In this document: piece by piece, positions 11,501 through 25,200 of the stretch | Layout: each line of letters opens with the position of its first letter | How positions within the stretch are numbered: position 1 is the stretch's first letter | From: Sphaeroforma sirkka | Taxonomy: Eukaryota; Opisthokonta; Ichthyosporea; Ichthyophonida | Direction: 5' to 3' | Length of the DNA stretch: 64,000 bases | NCBI GenBank assembly: GCA_001586965.3 | Contig: LUCW03001406.1 | Location: 1-64,000 of the forward strand | The notes under the pieces: generated by a model | Told to the model about the DNA's origin: nothing | The model's input: only the letters and a program-made list of their open reading frames with translations | The model's database searches: none | Made by a program: the position numbers and the translations under genes

Positions 11501-14500
11501 TCCCGGAAACATGCGAGACGTAGTAATGACGCCCAAAGATATGTTCAATTGAATTGCTTCTGTACGTTTGTGAGACATTCTACAACGCACGAACAAGGCC
11601 AAATAGGGCAGAAATCAACCATGACGTCCCGGAAACATGCGAGACGTAGTAATGACGCCCAAAAGATATGTTCAATTGCTTCTGTACGCTTGTGAGACAG
11701 ACGCACGAACAAGGCCAAATAGGGCAGAAAGCAACCATGACGTCCAGGAAACATGCGGACGTAGTAATGACGCCCAAGATATGTTCAATTGCTTCTGTAC
11801 GCTTTGTGAGACATTCAACCAACGCACGAACAAGGCCAAATAGGGCAGAAAGCAACCATGACGTCCAGGAAACATGCGTGACGTAGTAATGACGCCCAAA
11901 GATATGTTCAATTGCTTCTGTACGCTTGTGAGACATTCTACAACGCACGAACAAGGCCAAATAGGGCAGAAATCAACCATGACGTCCAGGAAACATGCGT
12001 GACGTAGTAATGACGCCCAAAGATATGTTCAATTGCTTCTGTACGCTTGTGAGACATTCTACAACGCACGAACAAGGCCAAATAGGGCAAATTGCAACAT
12101 GACGTCCCGGAAACATGCGTGACGTAGTAATGACGCCCAAAGATATGTTCAATTGCTTCTGTACGCTTGTGAGACATTCTACAACGCACGAACAAGGCCA
12201 AATAGGGCAGAAAGCAACCATGACGTCCCGGAAACATGCATGACGTGTTATCATTACGTATTCGTCGTAATGACGCCCAAAGATATGTTCAATTGCTTCT
12301 GTACGCTTGTGAGACATTCTACAACGCACGAACAAGGCCAAATAGGGCAGAAATCAACCATGACGTCCCGGAAACATGCGAGACGTAGTTATCATTACGT
12401 ATTCGCTCGTAATGACGCCCAAAGATATGTTCAATTGCTTCTGTACGCTTGTGAGACATTCTACAAGCACGAACAAGGCCAAATAGGGCAGAAATCAACC
12501 ATGACGTCCCGGAAACATGCGTGACGTAGTAATGACGCCCAAAGATATGTTCAATTGCTTCTGTACGTTTGTGAGACATTCTACAACGCACGAACAAGGC
12601 CAAATAGGGCAGAAAGCAACCATGACGTCCAGGAAACATGCGTGACGTAGTAATGACGCCCAATGATATGTTCAATTGCTTCTGTACGCTTGTGAGACAT
12701 TCTACAACGCACGAACAAGGCCAAATAGGGCAGAAATCAACCATGACGTCCCGGAAACATGCGAGACGTAGTTATCATTACGTATTCGCTCGTAATGACG
12801 CCCAAAGATATGTTCAATTGCTTCTGTACGTTTGTGAGACATTCTACAACGCACGAACAAGGCCAAATAGGGCAGAAAGCAACCATGACGTCCAGGAAAC
12901 ATGCGTGACGTAGTAATGACGCCCAAAGATATGTTCAATTGCTTCTGTACGTTTGTGAGACATTCTACAACCTTTCGCAAAAGTAATGCAAATTGACGTA
13001 GGGCAGAGATGTAATGACGCCCAAAGATATGTTCAATTGCTTCACGCTTGTGAGACATTCACCAAGCACGAACAAGGCCAAATAGGGCAGAAATCAACCA
13101 TGACGTCCAGGAAACATGCGTGACGTAGTAATGACGCCCAAAGATATGTTCAATTGCTTCTGTACGTTTGTGAGACATTCTACAACGCACGAACAAGGCC
13201 AAATAGGGCAGAAAGAAATCAACCATGACGTCCCGGAAACATGCGAGACGTAGTAATGACGCCAAAGATATGTTCAATTGCTTCTGTACGCTTGTGAGAC
13301 ATTCTACAACGCACGAACAAGGCCAAATAGGGCAGAAATCAACCATGACGTCCAGGAAACATGCGTGACGTAGTAATGACGCCCAAAGATATGTTCAATT
13401 GCTTCTGTACGCTTGGAGACATTCTACAACGCACGAACAAGGCCAAATAGGGCAGAAAGCAACCATGACGTCCCGAACATGCGAGACGTAGTAATGACGC
13501 CCAAAGATATGTTCAATTGCTTCTGTACGCTTGTGAGACATTCTACAACGCACGAACAAGGCCAAATAGGGCAGAATCAACCATGACGTCCCGGAAACAT
13601 GCGAGACGTAGTTATCATTACGTATTCGCTCGTAATGACGCCCAATGATATGTTCAATTGCTTCTGTACGCTTGTGAGACATTTTACAACGCACGGACAA
13701 GGACCAAATAGGGCAGAAATCAACCATGACGTCCCGGAAACATGCGAGACGTAGTTATCATTACGTATTCGCTCGTAATGACGCCCAATGATATGTTCAA
13801 TTGCTTCTGTACGCTTGTGAGACATTCTACCAAGCACGAACAAGGCCAAATAGGGCAGAAATCAACCATGACGTCCCGGAAACATGCGTGACGTAGTAAT
13901 GACGCCCAAAGATATGTTCAATTGCTTCTGTACGCTTGTGAGACATTCTACAACGCACGAACAAGGCCAAATGGCAAAAGCAACCATGACGTCCCGGAAA
14001 CATGCGAGACGTAGTTATCATTACGTACGCCGAAAATGAGTAATGACGCCCAAAGATATGTTCAATTGCTTCTGTACGCTTGTGAGACATTCTACAACGC
14101 ACGAACAAGGCCAAATAGGGCAGAAATCAACCATGACGTCCGGAAACATACGAGACGTAGTTATCATTACGTATTCGCTCGTAATGACGCCCAATGATAT
14201 GTTCAATTGCTTCTGTACGCTTGTGAGACATTCTACAACGCACGAACAAGGCCAAATAGGGCAGAAATCAACCATGACGTCCCGGAAACATGCGAGACGT
14301 AGTTATCATTACGTATTCGCTCGTAATGACGCCCAAAGATATGTTCAATTGCTTCTGTACGCTTGTGAGACATTCTACCAAGCACGAACAAGGCCAAATA
14401 GGGCAGAAATCAACCATGACGTCCCGGAAACATGCGAGACGTAGTAATGACGCCCAAAGATATGTTCAATTGCTTCTGTACGTTTGTGAGACATTCTACA

Positions 14501-17500
14501 ACGCACGAACAAGGCCAAATAGGGCAGAAAGCAACCATGACGTCCAGGAAACATGCGTGACGTAGTAATGACGCCCAAAGATATGTTCAATTGCTTCTGT
14601 ACGCTTGTGAGACATTCTACAACGCACGAACAAGGCCAAATAGGGCAGAAATCAACCATGACGTCCCGGAAACATGCGAGACGTAGTTATCATTACGACG
14701 CTCGTAATGACGCCCAAAGATATGTTCAATTGCTTCTGTACGCTTGTGAGACATTCTACAACGCACGAACAAGGCCAAATAGGGCAGAAAGCAACCATGA
14801 AGTCCAGGAAACATGCGTGACGTAGTAATGACGCCCAAAGATATGTTCAATTGCTTCTGTACGCTTGTGAGACATTCTACAACGCACGAACAAGGCCAAA
14901 TAGGGCAAAAAAAAACCATGATGCGAGACGTAGTAATGACGCCCAAAGATATGTTCAATTGCTTCTGTACGTTTGTGAGACATTCTACAACGAACGAACA
15001 AGGTCAAATAGGGCAGAAAGCAACCATGACGTCCAGGAAACATGCGTGACGTAGTAATGACGCCCAAAGATATGTTCAATTGCTTCTGTACGCTTGTGAG
15101 ACATTCTACAACGCACGAACAAGGCCAAATAGGGCAGAATCAACCATGACGTCCCGGAAACATGCGAGACGTAGTTATCATTACGTATTCGCTCGTAATG
15201 ACGCCCAATGATATGTTCAATTGCTTCTGTACGCTTGTGAGACATTCTACAACGCACGAACAAGGCCAAATAGGGCAGAAATCAACCATGACGTCCCGGA
15301 AACATGCGAGACGTAGTTATGACGCCCAAAGATATTATTGCTTCGCGTTTGTGAGACATTCTACAAAGACGAACAAGGCCGTAATGTTGACGCCCAAAGA
15401 TATGTTCAATTGCTTCTGTACGTTTGTGAGACATTCTACAACGCACGAACAAGGCCAAATAGGGCAGAAATCAACCATGACGTCCCGGAAACATGCGTGA
15501 CGTAGTAATGACGCCCAAAGATATGTTCAATTGCTTCTGTACGTTTGTGAGACATTCTACAACGCACGAACAAGGCCAAATAGGGCAGAAAGCAACCATG
15601 ACGTCCAGGAAACATGCGAGACGTAGTAATGACGCCCAAAGATATGTTCAATTGCTTCTGTACGCTTGTGAGACATTCTACAACGCACGAACAAGGCCAA
15701 ATAGGGCAGAAATCAACCATGACGTCCCGGAAACATGCGAGACGTCGCTCGTAATGACGCCCAAAGATATGTTCAATTGCTTCTGTACGCTTGTGAGACA
15801 TTCTACAACGCACGAACAAGGCCAAATAGGGCAGAAATCAACCATGACGTCCGGAAACATGCGTGACGTAGTAATGACGCCCAAAGATATGTTCAATTGC
15901 TTCTGTACGCTTGTGAGACATTCTACAACGCACGAACAAGGCCAAATAGGGCAGAAAAGCAACCATGACGTCCAGGAAACATGCGTGACGTAGTAATGAC
16001 GCCCAAAGATATGTTCAATTGCTTCTGTACGCTTGTGAGACATTCTACAACGCACGAACAAGGCCAAATAGGGCAGAAATTGACGTCCCGGAAACATGCG
16101 AGACGTAGTAATGACGCCCAAAGATATGTTCAATTGCTTCTGTACGTGGAGAGACATTCTACAACGCACGAACAAGGTCAAATAGGGGACAGAAAGCAAC
16201 CATGACGTCCAGGAAACATGCGTGACGTAGTAATGACGCCCAAAGATATGTTCAATTGCTTCTGTACGCTTGTGAGACATTCTACAACGCACGAACAAGG
16301 CCAAATAGGGCAGAAATCAACCATGACGTCCCGGAAACATGCGAGACGTAGTTATCATTACGTATTCGCTCGTAATGACGCCCAATGATATGTTCAATTG
16401 CTTCTGTACGCTTGTGAGACATTCTACAACGCACGAACAAGGCCAAATAGGGCAGAAATCAACCATGACGTCCCGGAAACATGACGTAGTAATGACGCCC
16501 AAAGATATGTTCAATTGCTTCTGTACGCGTTTGTATTCTACAACGCACGAACAAGGCCAAATAGGGCAGAAAGCAACCATGACGTCCCGGAAACATGCGA
16601 GACGTAGTAATGACGCCCAAAGATATGTTCAATTGCTTCTGTACGCTTGTGAGACATTCTACAACGCACGAACAAGCCAAATAGGGCAGAAATCAACCAT
16701 GACGTCCGGAAACATGCGAGACGTAGTTATCATTACGTATTCGCTCGTAATGACGCCCAATGATATGTTCAATTGCTTCTGTACGCTTGTGAGACATTCT
16801 ACCAACGCACGAACAAGGCCAAATAGGGCAGAAATCAACCATGACGTCCCGGAAACATGCGAGACGTAGTTATCATTACGTACGCTCGTAATGACGCCCA
16901 AAGATATGTTCAATTGCTTCTGTACGCTTGTGAGACATTCTACAACGCACGAACAAGGCCAAATAGGGCAGAAAGCAACCATGAAGTCCAGGAAACATGC
17001 GTGACGTAGTAATGACGCCCAAAGATATGTTCAATTGCTTCTGTACGTTTGTGAGACATTCTACAACGCACGAACAAGGCCAAATAGGGCAGAATTCAAC
17101 CATGACGTCCAGGAAACATGCGTGACGTAGTAATGACGCCCAAAGATATGTTCAATTGCTTCTGTACGCTTGTGAGACATTCTACAACGCACGAACAAGG
17201 CCAAATAGGGCAGAAATTGACGTCCCGGAAACATGCGAGACGTAGTAATGACGCCCAAAGATATGTTCAATTGCTTCTGTACGTTTGTGAGACATTCTAA
17301 ACGCACGAACAAGGTCAAATAGGGCAGAAAGCAACCATGACGTCCAGGAAACATGCGTGACGTAGTAATGACGCCCAAAGATATGTTCAATTGCTTCTGT
17401 ACGCTTGTGAGACATTCTACAACGCACGAACAAGGCCAAATAGGGCAGAAATCAACCATGACGTCCCGGAAACATGCGAGACGTAGTTATCATTACGTAT

Positions 17501-17619
17501 TCGCTCGTAATGACGCCCAATGATATGTTCAATTGCTTCTGTACGCTTGTGAGACATTCTACAACGCACGGACAAGACCAAATAGGGCAGAAATCAACCA
17601 TGACGTCCCGGAAACATGC

Positions 17620-19260
17620 GAGAGACGTAATGATCATTAAGATATGTTCAATTGTAATGTACGCTTGTGAGATATGTTCAATTGCTTCTGTACGCCAAAT
17701 GAGGCATTCTACAAAGCACGAACAATTCTACAAGCACGAACAAGGCCAAATAGGGCAGAAATCAACCATGACGTCCCGGAAACATGCGTGACGTAGTAAT
17801 GACGCCCAAAGATACGTATTGAACAAAGATATGTTCAATTGCTTCTGTACGCTTGTGAGACATTCTACAAGCACGAACAAGGCCAAATAGGGCAGAAATC
17901 AACCATGACGTCCGGAAACATGCGAGACGTAGTAATGACGCCCAAAGATATGTTCAATTGCTTCTGTACGCTTGTGAGACATTCTACAACGCACGAACAA
18001 GGCCAAATAGGGCAGAAATCAACCATGACGTCCAGGAAACATGCGTGACGTAGTAATGACGCCCAAAGATATGTTCAATTGCTTCTGTACGCTTGTGAGA
18101 CATTCTACAACGCACGAACAAGGCCAAATAGGGCAAACAACGTCCGGAAACATGCGATGCCAATAGTAAGACGCCCAAAGATATGTTCGGAATTGCTTCT
18201 GTACGTTTGTGAGACATTCTACAACGCACGAACAAGGCCAAATAGGGCAGAAAGCAACCATGACGTCCAGGAAACATGCGTGACGTAGTAATGACGCCCA
18301 AAGATATGTTCAATTGCTTCTGTACGCTTGTGAGACATTCTACAACGCACGAACAAGGCCAAATAGGGCAGAAATCAACCATGACGTCCCGGAAACATGC
18401 GAGACGTAGTTATCATTACGTATTCGCTCGTAATGACGCCCAATGATATGTTCAATTGCTTCTGTACGCTTGTGAGACATTCTACACGCACGAACAACAA
18501 ATAGGGCAGAAACAAATGACGTCCCGGAAAATGACGTAGTAATGACGCCCAAAGATATGTTCAACCATGACGTCCCGGAGACATTCTACAACGCACGAAC
18601 AAGGCCAAATAGGGTTATCATTACAACCATCGTCCGGAAACATGCGAGACGTAGTAATGACGCCCAAAGATATGTTCAATTGCTTCTGTACGTTTGTGAG
18701 ACATTCTACAACGCACGAACAAGGCCAAATAGGGCAGAAATCAACCATGACGAAACCAGGAAACATGCGTGACGTAGTAATGACGCCCAAAGATATGTTC
18801 AATTGCTTCTGTACGCTTGTGAGACATTCTACAACGCACGAACAAGGCCAAATACGAACAAATGACGTCCCGGAAACATGCGAGACGTAGGACGCCCAAA
18901 GAATGTTCAATTGCTTCTGACGTGAGACATTCTACAACATGAACAAGAGACGAAAGCAACCATGACGTCCGGAAACATGCGAGACGTAGTAATGACGCCC
19001 AAAGATATGTTCAATTGCTTCTGTACGCTTGTGAGACATTCTACAACGCACGAACAAGGCCAAATAGGGCAGAAAGCAACCATGACGTCCAGGAAACATG
19101 CGTGACGTAGTAATGACGCCCAAAGATATGTTCAATTCGTAAAGACGCCCACTGTGTTCGCTTCTGTACGCTTGTGAGACATTCTACAACGCACGAACAA
19201 GGCCAAATAGGGCGAAAGTCATGACGTACCGGCAACGTCCGGAAACATTACGTATGCGTG
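17620..19260 (+). repeat. Scrambled satellite stretch
   Basis: Monomers here are shortened, rejoined out of order or partly duplicated, for example around 17,630-17,730, 18,130-18,190, 18,480-18,660, 18,850-18,960 and 19,135-19,260. Comparable smaller patches occur near 12,965-13,010, 21,710-21,960, 27,060-27,120, 28,780-28,880 and 29,410-29,470. The cause could be unequal exchange within the array or local misassembly. Confidence 0.7.
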
Positions 19261-22200
19261 ACGTAGTAATGACGCCCAAAGATATGTTCAATTGCTTCTG
19301 TACGCTTGTGAGACATTCTACAACGCACGAACAAGGCCAAATAGGGCAGAAATCAACCATGACGTCCCGGAAACATGCGAGACGTAGTTATCATTACGTA
19401 TTCGCTCGTAATGACGCCCAATGATATGTTCAATTGCTTCTGTACGCTTGTGAGACATTCTACAACGCACGAACAAGGCCAAATAGGGGCAAAATCAACC
19501 ATGACGTCCCGGAAACATGAACATGACGGAAACATGCGTGACGTAGTAATGACGCCCAAAGATATGTTCAATTGCTTCTGTACGCTTGTGAGACATTCTA
19601 CAACGCACGAACAAGGCCAAATAGGGCAGAAATCAACCATGACGTCCCGGAAACATGCGAGACGTAGTTATCATTACGTATTCGCTCGTAATGACGCCCA
19701 AAGATATGTTCAATTGCTTCTGTACGCTTGTGAGACATTCTACAACGCACGAACAAGGCCAAATAGGGCAGAAATCAACCATGACGTCCGGAAACATGCG
19801 AGACGTAGTAATGACGCCCAAAGATATGTTCAATTGCTTCTGTACGTTTGTGAGACATTCTACAACGCACGAACAAGGCCAAATAGGGCAGAAAGCAACC
19901 ATGACGTCCAGGAAACATGTGACGTGACGTAGTAATGACGCCCAAAGATATGTTCAATTGCTTCTGTACGCTTGTGAGACATTCTACAACGCACGAACAA
20001 GGCCAAATAGGGCAGAAAGCAACCATGACGTCCCGGAAACATGCGAGACATAGTTATCATTACGTATTCGCTCGTAATGACGCCCAAAGATATGTTCAAT
20101 TGCTTCTGTACGCTTGTGAGACATTCTACAACGCACGAACAAGGCCAAATAGGGCAGAAATCAACCATGACGTCCCGGAAACATGCGAGACGTAGTTATC
20201 ATTACGTATTCGCTCGTAATGACGCCCAAAGATATGTTCAATTGCTTCTGTACGCTTGTGAGACATTCTACAAGCACGAACAAGGCCAAATAGGGCAGAA
20301 ATCAACCATGACGTCCCGGAAACATGCGTGACGTAGTAATGACGCCCAAAGATATGTTCAATTGCTTCTGTACGCTTGTGAGACATTCTACAACGCACGA
20401 ACAAGGCCAAATAGGGCAGAAAGCAACCATGACGTCCCGGAAACATGCGTGACGTAGTAACGTAGTTATCTACGTACGCAAACATTCGAGACGTAGTAAT
20501 GACGCCCAATGATATGTTCAATTGCTTCTGTACGCTTGTGAGACATTTCTACAACGCACGAACAAGGCCAAATAGGGCAGAAATCAACCATGACGTCCCG
20601 GAAACATGCGAGACGTAGTTATCATTACGTATTCGCTCGTAATGACGCCAAAGATATGTTCAATTGCTTCTGTACGCTTGTGAGACATTCTACAACGCAC
20701 GAACAAGGCCAAATAGGGCAGAAATCAACCATGACGTCCCGGAAACATGCGAGACGTAGTTAATGATTCGCTCGTAATGACGCCCAATGATATGTTCAAT
20801 TGCTTCTGTACGTTTGTGAGACATTCTACAACGCACGAACAAGGCCAAATAGGGCAGAAAGCAACCATGACGTCCAGGAAACATGCGTGACGTAGTAATG
20901 ACGCCCAAAGATATGTTCAATTGCTTCTGTACGCTTGTGAGACATTCTACAACGCACGAACAAGGCCAAATAGGGCAGAAATCAACCATGACGTCCCGGA
21001 AACATGCGAACAATGACGCCAAAATATGTTCAATTGCTTCTGTACGTTTGTGAGAATTCTACAACGACGAACAAGGCCAAATAGGGCAGAGAAAGCAACC
21101 ATGACGTCCAGGAAACATGCGTGACGTAGTAATGACGCCCAAAGATATGTTCAATTGCTTCTGTACGCTTGTGAGACATTCTACAACGCACGAACAAGGC
21201 CAAATAGGGCAGAAATCAACCATGACGTCCCGGAAACATGCGAGACGTAGTTATCATTACGTATTCGCTCGTAATGACGCCCAATGATATGTTCAATTGC
21301 TTCTGTACGCTTGTGAGACATTCTACAACGCACGAACAAGGCCAAATAGGGCAGAAATCAACCATGACGTCCAGGAAACATGCGAGACGTAGTAATGACG
21401 CCCAAAAGATATGTTCAATTGCTTCTGTACGTTTGTGAGACATTCTACAACGCACGAACAAGGCCAAATAGGGCAGAAAGCAACCATGACGTCCAGGAAA
21501 CATGCGTGACGTAGTAATGACGCCCAAAGATATGTTCAATTGCTTCTGTACGCTTGTGAGACATTCTACAACGCACGAACAAGGCCAAATAGGGCAGAAA
21601 TCAACCATGACGTCCCGGAAACATGCGAGACGTAGTTATCATTACGTATTCGCTCGTAATGACGCCCAAAGATATGTTCAATTGCTTCTGTACGCTTGTG
21701 AGACATTCTACTGTGCACGAACAATTCCAAATAGGGGCACGAACAAGGCCAACAGGGCAACATGCGAACGCAACCATGAACGTCCAGGAAACATGCGTGA
21801 CGTAGTAATGACGCCCAAAGATATGTTCAATTGCTTCTGTACGCTTGTGAGACATTCTACACAAGCACGAACAAGGCCAAATAGGGCAGAAAGCAACCAT
21901 GACGTCCCGGAAACATGCAGAAGTTCAACCATGAGACGTCATAGGGCGAAAAGCAACCATGACGTCAGGAAACATGCGTGACGTAGTAATGACGCCCAAA
22001 AGATATGTTCAATTGCTTCTGTACGCTTGTGAGACATTCTACAACGCACGAACAAGGCCAAATAGGGCAGAAATCAACCATGACGTCCCGGAAACATGCG
22101 AGACGTAGTAATGACGCCAAATGAAAGATATGTTCAATTGCTTCTGTACGCTTGTGAGACATTCTACAACGCACGAACGAAAGCAACCATGACGTCCAGG

Positions 22201-25200
22201 AAACATGCGTGACGTAGTAATGACGCCCAAAGATATGTTCAATTGCTTCTGTACGCTTGTGAGACATTCTACAACGCACGAACAAGGCCAAATAGGGCAG
22301 AAATCAACCATGACGTCCCGGAAACATGCGAGACGTAGTTATCATTACGTATTCGCTCGTAATGACGCCCAATGATATGTTCAATTGCTTCTGTACGCTT
22401 GTGAGACATTCTACAACGCACGAACAAGGCCAAATAGGGCAGAAATCAACCATGACGTCCCGGAAACATGACGTAGATGACGCCCAAAGATATGTTCAAT
22501 TGCTTCTGTACGTTTGTGAGACATTCTACAACGCACGAACAAGGCCAAATAGGGCAGTTCAACCATGACGTCCAGGAAACATGCGACGTAGTAATGACGC
22601 CCAAAGATATGTTCAATTGCTTCTGTACGCTTGTGAGACATTCTACAACGCACGAACAAGGCCAAATAGGGCAGAAAGCAACCATGACGTCCCGGAAACA
22701 TGCGAGACGTAGTAATGACGCCCAAAGATATGTTCAATTGCTTCTGTACGCTTGTGAGACATTCTACAACGCACGAACAAGGCCAAATAGGGCAGAAAGC
22801 AACCATGACGTCCCGGAAACATGCGTGACGTAGTAATGACGCCCAAAGATATGTTCAATTGCTTCTGTACGCTTGTGAGACATTCTACAACGCACGAACA
22901 AGGCCAAATAGGGCAGAAATCAACCATGACGTCCCGGAAACATGCGAGACGTAGTTATCATTACGTATTCGCTCGTAATGACGCCCAATGATATGTTCAA
23001 TTGCTTCTGTACGCTTGTGAGACATTCTACAACGCACGAACAAGGCCAAATAGGGCAGAAATCAACCATGACGTCCCGGAAACATGCGAGACGTAGTAAT
23101 GACGCCCAAAGATATGTTCAATTGCTTCTGTACGCTTGTGAGACATTCTACAACGCACGAACAAGGCCAAATAGGGCAGAAAGCAACCATGACGTCCAGG
23201 AAACATGCGTGACGTAGTAATGACGCCCAAAGATATGTTCAATTGCTTCTGTACGCTTGTGAGACATTCTACAACGCACGAACAAGGCCAAATAGGGCAA
23301 TGCACCATGACGTCCCAACCATGAAGTGTTCAATTGCTTCTGTACGCTTGTGAGACATTCTACCTAACGCACGAACAAGGCCAAATAGGGCAGAAATCAA
23401 CCATGACGTCCCGGAAACATGCGAGACGTAGTTATCATTACGTATTCGCTCGTAATGACGCCCAATGATATGTTCAATTGCTTCTGTACGCTTGTGAGAC
23501 ATTCTACAACGCACGAACAAGGCCAAATAGGGCAGAAATCAACCATGACGTCCCGGAAACATGCGTGACGTAGTAATGACGCCCAAAGATATGTTCAATT
23601 GCTTCTGTACGTTTGTGAGAGATTCTACAACGCACACTTGACAAGGCCAAATAGGGCAGAAAGCAACCATGACGATATGGAAACATGCGTGACGTAGTAA
23701 TGACGCCCAAAGATATGTTCAATTGCTTCTGTACGCTTGTGAGACATTCTACAACGCACGAACAAGGCCAAATAGGGCAGAAATCAACCATGACGTCCCG
23801 GAAACATGCGAGACGTAGTTATCATTACGTATTCGCTCGTAATGACGCCCAAAGATATGTTCAATTGCTTCTGTACGCTTGTGAGACATTCTACAACGCA
23901 CGAACAAGGCCAAATAGGGCAGAAAGCAACCATGACGTCCCGGAAACATGCGTGACGTAGTAATGACGCCCAAAGATATGTTCAATTGCTTCTGTACGCT
24001 TGTGAGACATTCTACAACGCACGAACAAGGCCAAATAGGGCAGAAAGCAACCATGACGTCCGGAAACATACGTTATCATTGTTACGTATTCGTCGTAATG
24101 ACGCCCAATGATATGTTCAATTGCTTCTGTACGCTTGTGAGACATTCTACAACGCACGAACAAGACCAAATAGGGCAGAAATCAACCATGACGTCCCGGA
24201 AACATGCGAGACGTAGTTATCATTACGTATTCGCTCGTAATGACGCCCAAAGATATGTTCAATTGCTTCTGTACGCTTGTGAGACATTCTACCAAGCACG
24301 AACAAGGCCAAATAGGGCAGAAATCAACCATGACGTCCCGGAAACATGCGTGACGTAGTAATGACGCCCAAAGATATGTTCAATTGCTTCTGTACGCTTG
24401 TGAGACATTCTACAACGCACGAACAAGGCCAAATAGGGCAGAAAGCAACCATGACGTCCAGGAAACATGCGTGACGTAGTAATGACGCCCAAAGATATGT
24501 TCAATTGCTTCTGTACGCTTGTGAGACATTCTACAACGCACGAACAAGGCCAAATAGGGCAGAAATCAACCATGACGTCCCGGAAACATGCGAGACGTAG
24601 TAATGACGCCCAAAGATATGTTCAATTGCTTCTGTACGTTTGTGAGACATTCTACAACGCACGAACAAGGCCAAATAGGGCAGAAAGCAACCATGACGTC
24701 CAGGAAACATGCGTGACGTAGTAATGACGCCCAAAGATATGTTCAATTGCTTCTGTACGCTTGTGAGACATTCTACAACGCACGAACAAGGCCAAATAGG
24801 GCAGAAATCAACCATGACGTCCCGGAAACATGCGAGACGTAGTTATCATTACGTATTCGCTCGTAATGACGCCCAATGATATGTTCAATTGCTTCTGTAC
24901 GCTTGTGAGACATTCTACAACGCACGAACAAGGCCAAATAGGGCAGAAATCAACCATGACGTCCCGGAAACATGCGAGACGTAGTTATAATGACGCTCGT
25001 AATGACGCCCAAAGATATGTTCAATTGCTTCTGTACGCTTGTGAGACATTCTACAACGCACGAACAAGGCCAAATAGGGCAGAAAAGCAACCATGACGTC
25101 CAGGAAACATGCGAGACGTAGTACGTATCGTAATGACGCCCAAAGATATGTTCAATTGCTTCTGTACGCTTGTGAGACATTCTACAACGCACGAACAAGG

